Positions 56,326 through 64,000 of a stretch of 64,000 bases of DNA are shown piece by piece. The first letter of the stretch is position 1; every line of letters starts with the position of its first letter. Source of the stretch: Ignavibacteriota bacterium (lineage in GTDB: Bacteria > Bacteroidota > Ignavibacteria > Kapaibacteriales > UBA2268); NCBI GenBank assembly GCA_019637995.1, contig JAHBUQ010000001.1, positions 1,291,589-1,355,588 on the forward strand, written 5' to 3'. Position numbers and translations under genes: made by a program. Under the pieces are notes generated by a model. The model was not told the DNA's origin and did no database searches. It saw nothing but the letters and a program-made list of their open reading frames with translations.

Positions 56326-57924
56326 TTACTTTATGACAATAAACGGATAAGTAGTTCTGCTATGACCTAATATTGCATTTGCGATATATCTTCCGGTATT
56401 GTTGATATTAATATTGAAATTATAAATCCCCGGCTCAATAAATCCTTGATGAAGTTTGAGCACTTCCCTACCTTCTATTGAATATATCGAAATTTCAGCT
56501 AAACCTGCTTTGAGAATTTCAATAGTCAGAACAGAATGACCAAAAGATGGATTAGGAGAAACATTTATTGATGACATACCGGGAATTGCATTCCTGACTG
56601 AGGTTTTCCTTGATTTGAGAATACCAAGCGGCAAGAATTGCTCACCAAATGTATTAAGTGTATCTTGTTTTTCAGCACCAAGCCATGTTTCGAGAAAATC
56701 AGCATAGATACGTCTGAAATCATAATCATGACGAATATTGCCATATTGGTCAAGGTCATATAAATCAGGTTTACCGTCAACTCTGTAATAACCACCTTCG
56801 ATATTCTCGTCAGAGCCTCCAAATACAAACTGCATGGAGCCGGCACCATGGTCGGTACCACGGCTTCCGTTATCATAAGCTCTACGACCAAACTCTGAAA
56901 TTGTCAAACCAGTAATCCTTTTGTGGAAACCCTGACGGACAGCGTCATCTAAAAATTCCGAAACAGCTCCGGCAAGTCGTGAAAGAAGTGTTGCATGAGC
57001 GCCTTTGTAATCTGACTGCATTTGCTGAGCGTGTGAGTCAAAGTTACTTAAATTCACATAGTAAATTTTGGTTTTAAGTCCACCTGAAATAAGCTGAGAG
57101 ATAAGTTTAAATCTTTGCGACAGACCCTGTGAATAATTAATTGTAGGTTTATCCTTGCCATTCTGGAATGCATCAAAAACAGCTTTTGAATATAGCTCAC
57201 TCTGGCTTGCAATAACATGAATAAAGTTGAACTCTTTTTCATTATTAGTATTTTCAGGTACATTGTATCTGTTGATTTTTGGAGTGAGTCCTTTTCCTAA
57301 AGTTGAAAACGTTTCAGGGGAGTTCAACGCGATACCCATGTGTCCAATATTTGATTTAAACAATAAGGGTACGGACGAACCTAATGCAATTGCAATTGGA
57401 TGCTCAGGGATACCATCAGGATAATTTGTTAGTTTGCTTGCTACATATCTTCCAATCCAACCTTCAAGGAGTTTTTCATTTGGGTCGGAGCTATTAATAC
57501 CACTGTGCCATATATCCCTTGAACGGAAATGAGACTGTGTCGGAGCATCGTAACCAATTCCCTGAACTATCGCAAGCCTTCCTTCATCAAGAAGCCGCAG
57601 GAAGCCGTCATTATGTACATCATCAACAAGTGCGGAATTCAGGTATAAATCTGATGTCCCGTAGCGGGTTGAATGTTCCTGAGGTATGAACAGATTTGTA
57701 CGCAATCTTCGGTATTCATCTTCCTGCTCGTATGGAATGATAGTATTCAAGCCGTCATTACCTCCAAACAATTCGATGATAATCATAATATTATCATCAT
57801 CGTCGGAAAACAACTCGTTATTGTCATAAGTTTTATAATCCGGTTTACCTCGGAGAATTGAAGGGGCTATTGCAATAGATGCAAGACCGGCAGCTGTACT
57901 TTTTATAAATGTTCTTCTTTTCAT
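56326..57924 (-). CDS. DUF1501 (sulfatase-like) exported protein with T9SS sorting domain
   Basis: I start at the ATG at 57924 (MKRRTFIKSTAAGLASIAIAPS), which gives a twin-arginine-like signal; a GTG 27 bases upstream overlaps the preceding gene. The DUF1501 domain (about 45-430) has FGGNDGLNTIIPYE, SHFRSRDIWHSG and TISEFGRRAYDNGSRGTDHGAGS, motifs related to alkaline-phosphatase-fold enzymes. The C-terminal 85 residues are a T9SS sorting domain (VSPNPSFGHSVLTIEI ... GREVLKLHQG ... GRYIANAI). It is co-transcribed with DUF1800, the usual partner. The joint function of this common pair is unknown. Confidence 0.82.
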   Translation of the reverse strand: MKRRTFIKSTAAGLASIAIAPSILRGKPDYKTYDNNELFSDDDDNIMIIIELFGGNDGLNTIIPYEQEDEYRRLRTNLFIPQEHSTRYGTSDLYLNSALVDDVHNDGFLRLLDEGRLAIVQGIGYDAPTQSHFRSRDIWHSGINSSDPNEKLLEGWIGRYVASKLTNYPDGIPEHPIAIALGSSVPLLFKSNIGHMGIALNSPETFSTLGKGLTPKINRYNVPENTNNEKEFNFIHVIASQSELYSKAVFDAFQNGKDKPTINYSQGLSQRFKLISQLISGGLKTKIYYVNLSNFDSHAQQMQSDYKGAHATLLSRLAGAVSEFLDDAVRQGFHKRITGLTISEFGRRAYDNGSRGTDHGAGSMQFVFGGSDENIEGGYYRVDGKPDLYDLDQYGNIRHDYDFRRIYADFLETWLGAEKQDTLNTFGEQFLPLGILKSRKTSVRNAIPGMSSINVSPNPSFGHSVLTIEILKAGLAEISIYSIEGREVLKLHQGFIEPGIYNFNININNTGRYIANAILGHSRTTYPFIVIK

Positions 57925-57944
57925 TTTTATTCTCATCTCCAGGA

Positions 57945-59534
57945 TTAACACAAACTAAAATCAGGTACTAAAAATATTGACTTAATAATTTCTCGAATTA
58001 CCTCAGCAGATTTTGCAGATTCCGAATCAATTTCAGACTTCCAGTTGCTTCCTCCCAGCGATTGATTAGCTATATCACGATGGAATGAAATTCTTTCATC
58101 ATTAGGTATTACAGGCATCAAAAGCTGATAAAGCCCTGCAATTACGCCATCAATATTATCATAATTATTGAAATTTTTAATGATTTTGAATAAATTGGAA
58201 TCACTTGTTCCGTTTAAAATATCGTTAGCAAACTTAATTCTCAATGGATAAGTTGTTGTACTTGTCCATGTACGGTATCCAATCCAGGAGCCGACATTTG
58301 GTGGGTTATAAAGTTCCATTTCAAGTTGATTGCAGGCATCTCTTGAAAGTAGAGTATTACCACTTCTGTAAACAGTATCAAGTGCACGTTGCAATCCAAT
58401 GATATACTCCGGGGGTGTCTTAATCTGGCAACCCAATATTTGCGAATCATAAAAGTGCTTACTTGAAAAAAGCTGTCTGAAAACAGCACGAAGATTGAAA
58501 TTGTTTGAAATTAAAGTCTGTGACATTTGTGAGATAACATCATCGGGTACATCACCGGGAGAACTGTAAACAAAATATCTGTAAATTTTATCACAAATAA
58601 ATCGTGCTATTTGCTGAGGTCTTTGACTAAACAAAATATTTATTAAACCTTTAATTTCCTGCTCTTTTACCTGAAATTCACTATTGTCAAATTCGCTTCT
58701 TGCAGGAATAGTAACACCCATAATTTGTTTTGATTCAGTATCATGGTCAGCAGGTGAAAAGTATGAATTAAAAATGCCGTTAGGAGCAGGTTTGTACCTG
58801 TATGCAGCAGTTCTCCAGCCGGTCAGAACCCTTGAACCCTCGCGAATGTCACCCTCAGAATAATGCCCGATTCCCATTGTAAAGAGCTCAAGAAGCTCTC
58901 TCATAAAATTTTCATTTGGAAATTTTGCTGTACTGTAATTCAGGCTCTGATACAGAAGCATAGCGCCATCGAGTGTCATTTCGGTAGCAAGTTCTTTATA
59001 ATTTCCGGCTCTGTATTTCCTCAGAAGCATATTGTTTCGATATAGCAGTGGTGGTGGTATCAGTGACAAAGTATCATACTCAAACTCAATACACCAAACC
59101 GTAGAGAGAAATAGAGTAAATTTCTCCTGAAAATAATCCTTCTCATTTCTCATTGTATCAAGCCACCAATCAACAAAATTGCGGTAGCGGGAATGAAGTT
59201 TTCCCTCAATATCGAATCTTATATCAAGTGGCAGACCATCGAGAGGGTTTTCCTCCTGAGTATCGAGCCAGCTCAGTGAAGATTCTCCATTATTAAGTGG
59301 GTCAGAATCCTCACCCAAAATTGTATCAACAGCATCAATTGCAAATTTTCCTTCAAAACTATCAAGCAGCTCGGGTGTGGGTCCAAGAGTTATACGTCTT
59401 AGAAGGTGAGCTGCCATATATCTGTCCAGAGGTTTTTCGTATTGGCTTAAATCGCCTGCAATTTCGGGAGGTTTTTCAAAATTTGAAATTGGTCTTCCGG
59501 TAAAAGACCTTCTCAAAAAATCTCTTCTATCCAT
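57945..59534 (-). CDS. DUF1800 domain protein
   Basis: A 529-residue protein beginning MDRRDFLRRSFTGRP, with twin-arginine-like residues but no strong hydrophobic stretch. The family signature is AHLLRRITLGPTPELLD near residue 42, then FWLDTMRNEKDYFQEKFTLFL-like sequence, NENFMRELLELFTMGIGHYSE and REGSRVLTGWRT. DUF1800 genes regularly lie immediately upstream of DUF1501, as here (21 bases to the ATG I use), so they probably act together outside the cytoplasm. No enzymatic motif is established. Confidence 0.82.
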   Translation of the reverse strand: MDRRDFLRRSFTGRPISNFEKPPEIAGDLSQYEKPLDRYMAAHLLRRITLGPTPELLDSFEGKFAIDAVDTILGEDSDPLNNGESSLSWLDTQEENPLDGLPLDIRFDIEGKLHSRYRNFVDWWLDTMRNEKDYFQEKFTLFLSTVWCIEFEYDTLSLIPPPLLYRNNMLLRKYRAGNYKELATEMTLDGAMLLYQSLNYSTAKFPNENFMRELLELFTMGIGHYSEGDIREGSRVLTGWRTAAYRYKPAPNGIFNSYFSPADHDTESKQIMGVTIPARSEFDNSEFQVKEQEIKGLINILFSQRPQQIARFICDKIYRYFVYSSPGDVPDDVISQMSQTLISNNFNLRAVFRQLFSSKHFYDSQILGCQIKTPPEYIIGLQRALDTVYRSGNTLLSRDACNQLEMELYNPPNVGSWIGYRTWTSTTTYPLRIKFANDILNGTSDSNLFKIIKNFNNYDNIDGVIAGLYQLLMPVIPNDERISFHRDIANQSLGGSNWKSEIDSESAKSAEVIREIIKSIFLVPDFSLC

Positions 59535-59645
59535 AATTGACTCGCAAAGAAAATTAATTAGAACATATTATTATTTTATTGACGCAGAAATTTGGCAATA
59601 TTGAAATAATTTAAAAAATATTTTTTTTATTTCAATAATAATCCG

Positions 59646-59653
59646 TATATTTG
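59646..59653 (+). promoter_or_regulatory. Candidate -7 promoter element (TATATTTG)
   Basis: It matches TAnnTTTG, 149 bases upstream of the RRM gene, which would leave a long 5' leader, as cold-shock-type transcripts often have. No -33 TTTG at ideal spacing. Confidence 0.3.
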
Positions 59654-59802
59654 TAAGTGTCTAAGTATGTAATTTGAAATATTGATAATTTTTAGAATAT
59701 TTTTCCGCCCTATACAAGCGTAATAATACCTGAATTAATCCTATATCAGCCATACAGCAGAAATTTCTGCAATTATTAATTTTATTTTTTTCGGAGTATC
59801 TT

Positions 59803-60144
59803 TTGAATATCTACGTAGGTAACCTTCCTTATGCTACAACAGGACAGGAATTAAACGAAATCTTCTCAGAATATGGAGAAGTGGCATCAGCTAAAATCAT
59901 TATGGATCGCGAATCAGGCAGATCAAAAGGTTTTGGTTTTGTAGAAATGAGTGACGATTCTGCTAACAAAGCAATTGAAGACCTCAATGGCGCTGAGTAC
60001 TATGGCAAACAATTAACAGTAAACGAAGCAAGAGAAAGAAAACCAGGTTTTGGTGGTAACGGCGGCGGCGGTTTTAATCGTGGCGGCAATAGCGGTGGCG
60101 GCGGTAATCGTGGCGGTGGCGGCGGTAACAGACGTTCCTGGTAA
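59803..60144 (+). CDS. RRM-type RNA-binding protein with glycine-rich tail
   Basis: A 113-residue RNA-binding protein. The RNA recognition motif (1-78) has RNP2 (IYVGNL, residues 3-8) and RNP1 (KGFGFVEM, about 43-50) with the binding aromatics, and a disordered Gly/Arg/Asn tail (80-113, repeated GGGGNRGG). It starts at a TTG (59803) with CGGAG 8 bases upstream; starting here places RNP2 at the usual position. Such single-RRM proteins are common in Bacteroidota and cyanobacteria and act as RNA chaperones or post-transcriptional regulators. It is monocistronic and followed by a strong terminator. Confidence 0.9.
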   Translation: MNIYVGNLPYATTGQELNEIFSEYGEVASAKIIMDRESGRSKGFGFVEMSDDSANKAIEDLNGAEYYGKQLTVNEARERKPGFGGNGGGGFNRGGNSGGGGNRGGGGGNRRSW

Positions 60145-60171
60145 TAAATATATCTATAGTGAATTACTAAG

Positions 60172-60197
60172 AGCCGACTTTATGTCGGCTTTTTTTA
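60172..60197 (+). terminator. Rho-independent terminator
   Basis: AGCCGAC / GTCGGCT stem, 5-base loop, then eight T, 28 bases after the RRM gene. Confidence 0.92.
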
Positions 60198-60269
60198 TTT
60201 ATTAAAGAATATAATTTTAATTAAAAAATTTCGTTCATACGTTTTTACATTTTTTGAGAGAATAAAACT

Positions 60270-61046
60270 ATGAAGAAAATTGCAGTAATTCTAATTGCAT
60301 TATTTACACTAAATATTTCTTTTTCATTGCAAGATGACAGATTAGACGAATTTTCATTCGAATCTTCCGAACTCAAACACGAAAGTACCCCTTATTTTGC
60401 TATAGCCGGCGGTGTTACATTTACATTCAATTTTGCAAATTTTGAAGAAATAAACAATCAATTAAAGAAAATTGGATTCGGTGTCGGAGATTTCAGCGGA
60501 CAAGTCAGCCTTTGGGGTGGCGAAGGTTTCACAGGAATTGTTTACGTTCCTAATATGCGTGTTGGTTTCTTTAGTTATGGTGGTTCTTCATTCATCTCCA
60601 AAGATTTTCCGGCTGGAGATGAACCGGGTTTCAACCGTGAAGTAGAATATCAGGTAGGTCTTTCAGGATTATCAATTGAATATGCTTACGTTCCTTTAAA
60701 ATCTTTTGCCATCGTTGGTGGCTTGTCGCTCGGAAGAGGTGATTTGACTATCAGTTCTTATGATACAAGAAGCGAATCAAACTGGGAAAATTTCTCACCT
60801 GAACCGGGATTAAATAATTCCCTTAATATGGCTTCTTCAAATTTTTGGGTGATCAAGCCAAATCTATATTTTGAATACGCACTTACAAACTTTTTGATGT
60901 TCAGAGCCGGCGCCTCTTATAATTACACATTAGGATATGACTGGAAACAAAATTACAACGCAAATCTGCAAGGTGTTCCGGACGGTTTGAATGCAAATGC
61001 ACTACAACTTCAAGCAGGAATATTCCTCGGATTATTTAATTATTAA
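60270..61046 (+). CDS. Putative outer-membrane beta-barrel protein
   Basis: A 258-residue exported protein with a signal peptide (1-19, FSLQ cleavage). The rest alternates hydrophobic and polar residues, with many glycines and aromatics (YFAIAGGVTFTFNFANF, ALTNFLMFRAGASYNY), and the C terminus ends LGLFNY, as for a barrel. I do not recognise the family. It lies between the RRM gene terminator and the tRNA gene, 86 bases before the latter. Confidence 0.6.
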   Translation: MKKIAVILIALFTLNISFSLQDDRLDEFSFESSELKHESTPYFAIAGGVTFTFNFANFEEINNQLKKIGFGVGDFSGQVSLWGGEGFTGIVYVPNMRVGFFSYGGSSFISKDFPAGDEPGFNREVEYQVGLSGLSIEYAYVPLKSFAIVGGLSLGRGDLTISSYDTRSESNWENFSPEPGLNNSLNMASSNFWVIKPNLYFEYALTNFLMFRAGASYNYTLGYDWKQNYNANLQGVPDGLNANALQLQAGIFLGLFNY

Positions 61047-61084
61047 AATATTAAAAATCATTTTTCTATTTGAAAAAAAAGTAT

Positions 61085-61092
61085 TATTTTTG
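61085..61092 (+). promoter_or_regulatory. Candidate promoter element for the tRNA (TATTTTTG)
   Basis: It matches TAnnTTTG, 39 bases before the tRNA. Confidence 0.4.
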
Positions 61093-61131
61093 TAATCTGT
61101 TTTTTTTACAAAAACAAATTCTAACCTCAGG

Positions 61132-61205
61132 GGGCCTGTAGCTCAGTCGGTTAGAGCAACGGACTCATAATCCGTTGGTCGGGGGTTCAAGTCCCTCCGG
61201 GCCCA
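61132..61205 (+). tRNA. tRNA with CAT anticodon (Met elongator or Ile2)
   Basis: A full cloverleaf: acceptor GGGCCTG / CGGGCCC, D arm GCTC..GAGC, anticodon arm ACGGA-CTCATAA-TCCGT with anticodon CAT at 61166-61168, and T arm GGGGG-TTCAAGT-CCCTC, with discriminator A. CCA is not encoded. The variable loop TGGTC is as in E. coli ileX-type tRNAs, so this may be a tRNA-Ile2 whose C34 is modified by TilS, rather than Met. A tyrosine recombinase faces it from the right, 174 bases away. Confidence 0.9.
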
Positions 61206-61208
61206 CAG

Positions 61209-61236
61209 AAAGCCAAGCATTAAGCTTGGCTTTTTT
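61209..61236 (+). terminator. Rho-independent terminator after the tRNA
   Basis: AAAGCCAAGC / GCTTGGCTTT stem with a 5-base loop and T run, directly after the tRNA. Confidence 0.92.
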
Positions 61237-61330
61237 CTTTATATCCCGTGATTATACCTTGTTTTATAGTTAATTCTTTTATTTTGGTTGTTACTTTTTA
61301 CATTAAATTATAGTTCTTTTTTTTATATTA

Positions 61331-61352
61331 TTTTGTCCATATTTTGTCCATC
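61331..61352. repeat. Tandem 11-bp direct repeat next to the integrase (possible arm sites)
   Basis: TTTTGTCCATA is followed at once by TTTTGTCCATC (61331-61352). Lying between the tRNA and the integrase stop codon, they are candidate arm-type integrase binding sites. The rest of 61237-61379 shows nothing. Confidence 0.4.
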
Positions 61353-61379
61353 AAAATATCATCTATCAAGTTTCAATGC

Positions 61380-62477
61380 TCATTCTTGAATATGATGCTT
61401 GATTACTTTTGCTAATTCTTTCAAACCTCTTTCTTTTCTGTAATGACCTTCCCTAACAGCCATAGAATGACCTGCTAAATCGCATATCACATCAAAGGGT
61501 AACATCAGTTCATTTTCCCACCAATATTCAGCTGTTGCTCTAAAAGTATGTATAGAACGAGAAACTCCGTTTATATGTTTGGGAATATTCAGTTTTTTCA
61601 TTGCCTCGTTAAGATGAAACTGAGGTTGAGCTGGCGAATTCCATCTGAATACTTTTTTATTTCCAATTTTCTTAATTTCTTGAATTAAACTTAAAACCTC
61701 GGGGAAAAGAATTGTTCTATCATCTGGATTAACAATAGGAAAATATCGTTCAAAACCTCCTTTTCCAAGAATTTTAAATCCCATATCGTTAATATCATCC
61801 CACTTCAGATTTAATGCTTCCCCAATTCTTAGTCCGGTTTGAGATAGGAATTTAAATAAAAATCCATATTCAATCATATGAGGTTTTAAGAAGAAGTATT
61901 GAACAACAGCTTCAACTTCGTTCTTTTCAAATATTAACTTGTTAATCTTTTTGGGTACTTTAGGTATTCCTATAATATCAATTGGGTTTTTATCAATAAA
62001 TTTTCTTTCTTTACAAAATTCAAAAAATCTTCTTAACTGGACAAGGTATTTTTTTCGTGTACTTGTCTTTAGTTTTGAATTGCTATTTTTTTGAACCAGA
62101 TATTGTAAAATCTTTTCATATTCAAGAATCATATCGGAAGAAAAAAAATAGTTAAAAGTTCTCCTGTAAACCACTTTTACATTTATTGAATAATCTTTAA
62201 AGCGTGTATTTTTAAATTCTTTTATTGCTTCAAACAAAGTTTTGGGAGCTATAATTTCAGGTTCAATTTCAGTAAGTTGTGGATGTAAAAATATTTTTAT
62301 TCTTTCCTCAAGAATTGCAATTGCTTCCTTCTTGTTTTTTTCAACCCATTTTAAATGAGTTGTTTGTCGCTTACCGCAAATCCGAGTTTGAATAATTCCA
62401 TTTCTTGGCTCTAAGTATCCTATGTTATACTTGGAGCTTGTCCATCGTTCTTTACTTTTATTTACGGGTCTTGCCAT
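61380..62477 (-). CDS. Tyrosine recombinase (integrase)
   Basis: A 365-residue integrase. An N-terminal arm-binding-like part (1-75) is followed by a SAM-like core-binding domain (about 80-170) and the catalytic domain. The active site is R217 (TGLRIGEAL), K239 (ILGKGG), H310 and R313 (HTFR), H337 (LAGHSM) and nucleophile Y346 (REGHYRKE), all in place, so it should be active. It lacks the extra insert of integron IntI. Transcribed towards the tRNA, it fits an integrative element that entered at the tRNA 3' end and extends to the right beyond the window. Confidence 0.88.
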   Translation of the reverse strand: MARPVNKSKERWTSSKYNIGYLEPRNGIIQTRICGKRQTTHLKWVEKNKKEAIAILEERIKIFLHPQLTEIEPEIIAPKTLFEAIKEFKNTRFKDYSINVKVVYRRTFNYFFSSDMILEYEKILQYLVQKNSNSKLKTSTRKKYLVQLRRFFEFCKERKFIDKNPIDIIGIPKVPKKINKLIFEKNEVEAVVQYFFLKPHMIEYGFLFKFLSQTGLRIGEALNLKWDDINDMGFKILGKGGFERYFPIVNPDDRTILFPEVLSLIQEIKKIGNKKVFRWNSPAQPQFHLNEAMKKLNIPKHINGVSRSIHTFRATAEYWWENELMLPFDVICDLAGHSMAVREGHYRKERGLKELAKVIKHHIQE

Positions 62478-62483
62478 AAAGTA

Positions 62484-62933
62484 TCACCAAAAATCAGTTA
62501 TATCAGGTTCGTTTTGAGAATCATCAAAACCATTCTCCAATAGTTCTGCTGACGATACAGTGCTTTCAGTATTACCATAAATAAGTTCAAACAGATGGCA
62601 TTGAAACTTGAAGTGAGCTTTATGTAAAACTCCTTCAGCTTCAATGAAATCTTTGGTATGTTCTTTATAAAGATTTCCAATGTATGCAGGTGCTTCCATT
62701 AATCCATCGAAAGGATTGATTCTTTTCGTGGTTGCTTTAACAGAATCAACAAACCACCTTAGTAAGTCATCTTTTTTACTATCACTTTTAATTTCCACAT
62801 CAAAATCTACTCCAAACGACTTACTTAATGCTTTATATCTTTGGACATAGTAATCAAAGAAAGGGTCGCTATCTTTGTATATAAGATAGTACTTATATGA
62901 TTCAATCAAGTCTTTGTATGTATATGTTTTCAT
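62484..62933 (-). CDS. Hypothetical protein, upstream of integrase
   Basis: A 149-residue soluble protein with no motif I recognise; it starts MKTYTYKDLIESYKYYLIY and is rich in Tyr, Lys, Asp and Glu with a helical look and an acidic C terminus (DDSQNEPDITDFW). It lies 6 bases upstream of the integrase, on the same strand, so they share a transcript, probably from the operator-bearing region 62934-63126. The product could be a directionality or accessory factor, but that is inferred from position only. Confidence 0.6.
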   Translation of the reverse strand: MKTYTYKDLIESYKYYLIYKDSDPFFDYYVQRYKALSKSFGVDFDVEIKSDSKKDDLLRWFVDSVKATTKRINPFDGLMEAPAYIGNLYKEHTKDFIEAEGVLHKAHFKFQCHLFELIYGNTESTVSSAELLENGFDDSQNEPDITDFW

Positions 62934-63058
62934 AAATATCCATTAATCTCAATGTTTCAAAACAATTCAAATTGCTACCTTAATTCTACCTTTTTCGGAA
63001 AATAGGAAGCTTTTATAACTAACAATTGCTGTTATACAATTATTGAACCAAACTTTTA

Positions 63059-63115
63059 TGCACTGATTTTATCATATTTAGTGCATATCGAAAATACTTG
63101 CACTAATTCAGTGCA
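63059..63115. promoter_or_regulatory. Operator-like cluster of TGCACT/AGTGCA half-sites
   Basis: Four half-sites: TGCACT (63059-63064), AGTGCA (63080-63085), TGCACT (63099-63104) and AGTGCA (63110-63115). The last two form a palindrome with a 5-base centre. AGTGCATATC occurs twice, 30 bases apart. The cluster sits upstream of the integrase operon and just downstream of the XRE gene, whose product may bind it. Confidence 0.5.
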
Positions 63116-63126
63116 TATCAATCTTC

Positions 63127-63426
63127 CTATTTGTTTTGTATTGGAACCAATTCAATCTTTAACTCCATTTTGAGAGCTTTGGCAACTTTATTCAGAAAAC
63201 TTAGTGATGGAATGGTCTTTTTTAGTTCCATTCTGGCTATTACTGACTGTGTTGTTCCAATCTTATCGGCAGGTTCCTGCTGGGAATACCCGTATTTTTG
63301 ACGAATTTGGTACAACTGCAGAACTATCCTATTTGCCAAGTCCAAATTAGAATATAACTCAGTAACTGCTTTATTGTTAAGCTGATAGAGCTTGATTTGG
63401 TTGATTATTTTATCTGCTTTTTTCAT
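63127..63426 (-). CDS. XRE-family helix-turn-helix regulator (HigA-like)
   Basis: A 99-residue protein. Residues 35-95 are a Cro/C1-type HTH (LYQIRQKYGYSQQEPADKIG, TTQSVIARMELKKTIPSLSFL), with an unusual Pro in place of the common Leu of QxELA. The N-terminal 35 residues are a helical extension like those in HigA/MqsA-type antitoxins. No toxin gene is beside it in the 250 bases upstream (63427-63675), which hold nothing visible. It may control the element's integrase operon. Confidence 0.75.
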   Translation of the reverse strand: MKKADKIINQIKLYQLNNKAVTELYSNLDLANRIVLQLYQIRQKYGYSQQEPADKIGTTQSVIARMELKKTIPSLSFLNKVAKALKMELKIELVPIQNK

Positions 63427-63675
63427 CGTTTTCTCTCAATTGTTTACATTACCTCACAATTTCAATAGCAATATTGTTATAATTTAGTTGACTGCTAAGT
63501 CATTGTAATATCATTGCATTATGACGATTTGTAAGCCAAAATATTCTTTACAATATACACATTTTATGTTCATTTTTCTTTTGTATTTCATTATAAAACA
63601 CACCATTCAACATTTATTTCAATGGACCTAAAGGGTTGACATTAAATATCAATATTTACGCATGTTGTTTAATTT

Positions 63676-64000
63676 TTAGTAATCTAATAACTCTCCAAAA
63701 TCTTTAAGCCATTCTTTTGCTTTTTGATAATTTGGCAATTGTATTGAAACAATATCCCAAAACTTTTTTGTGTGATTAGTTTCAATCAAATGAGTCAGTT
63801 CGTGGACAACAATGTAATCAATCACAAAAGATGGTGCTTTTATCAATCTCCAATTGAAATTAATATTATTTTTGGGTGTACAAGAACCCCAACGGTACTT
63901 CATATCCGTAATCATTAAACTATTATACTGGACACCCAAATTCTCAGCAAAATATCTAATCTTAGGTCTGATTTTTTCTTCAGCCTTGCTACGATACCAA
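63676..64000 (-). CDS. YgjP-type metallopeptidase (DUF45), partial
   Basis: The frame remains open to the right edge (WYRSKAEEKIRPKI... before the visible start), so the N terminus lies outside the window. The visible 107 residues are the C-terminal half of a YgjP-like M48-related metallopeptidase: KYRWGSCTPKNNINFNWRLI, then the zinc motif HELTHLIETNH, and FWDIVSIQLPNYQKAKEWL. Such genes often lie beside type I restriction-modification genes, so a defence cluster may continue to the right; this is inference only. Confidence 0.82.
   Translation of the reverse strand, partial: WYRSKAEEKIRPKIRYFAENLGVQYNSLMITDMKYRWGSCTPKNNINFNWRLIKAPSFVIDYIVVHELTHLIETNHTKKFWDIVSIQLPNYQKAKEWLKDFGELLDY

Noticed and set aside
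61380..62477. Integrase as the source of the cassettes at 24-27 kb
   Set aside because: It is 35 kb away, lacks the IntI-specific insert, and is placed next to a tRNA as in genomic islands.

Overview
This AT-rich 64 kb window looks like the chromosome of a Bacteroidota/FCB-group bacterium. Signs of this are several proteins ending in type IX secretion (T9SS) sorting domains, WG-repeat, DUF2795, DUF1501/DUF1800 and glycine-rich RRM proteins, and a recurrent TAnnTTTG promoter element like the Bacteroidota sigma-factor -7 box. I cannot name the genus; Kapabacteria/Ignavibacteria-like lineages are possible but unproven.

Layout: (1) 1-8.5 kb: the end of a two-component system whose response regulator is broken by an in-frame TGA, two tandem outer-membrane barrel paralogues, a papain-like protease, and an operon of an acyl-CoA carboxylase carboxyltransferase subunit, a lipoprotein and a ferric-reductase-like membrane protein. 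A monocistronic unknown four-helix membrane protein follows. (2) 8.6-24 kb: WG-repeat protein, Omp85/BamA-like protein, DUF2795, T9SS cargo, YmdB-like phosphoesterase, aspartate-semialdehyde dehydrogenase, a TPR histidine kinase, the biotin carboxylase and biotin carrier subunits that would complete the carboxylase at 4 kb, and threonine ammonia-lyase. (3) 24-27 kb: two cassette-like accessory genes (a DUF3883 nuclease-like protein and a DUF6508-ADP-ribosylhydrolase fusion), each followed by a related inverted-repeat element. (4) 27-34 kb: a MacA/MacB-like efflux pair without its ATPase, a graveyard of toxin-antitoxin genes (Phd/YefM and HEPN/MNT, all broken), then the CIRCE-controlled groES-groEL operon. 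A 48-bp copy of the groEL terminator brackets the dead HEPN/MNT pair.

(5) 34-37.6 kb: acyl-CoA dehydrogenase, then about 1 kb packed with three different tandem repeat families, a signal-peptide stub and a T9SS protein cut by a stop exactly at its sorting domain. (6) 38-48 kb: hslVU, tgt, pstS-pstC-pstA (no pstB in the window, and both permeases carry large extra extracytoplasmic domains), and an OmpA-family PD40 lipoprotein. (7) 48-60 kb: a putative 35-residue leader ORF followed by two T9SS proteins (one of 1732 residues), another 21-bp tandem repeat, a Spy-like lipoprotein, the DUF1800-DUF1501 pair and an RRM protein. (8) 61-64 kb: a CAT-anticodon tRNA with a tyrosine recombinase facing it, which looks like the left edge of an integrative element carrying an unknown gene, an XRE regulator, operator-like repeats and a YgjP-type metallopeptidase that runs off the window.

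Core metabolism and proteostasis genes appear intact. The accessory genes show striking decay: at least five reading frames contain internal stops or lost starts. No confident new system is present; the best leads are the cassette-like modules, the repeat-flanked dead toxin-antitoxin locus, the leader ORF plus giant T9SS operon, and the tRNA-borne element edge.
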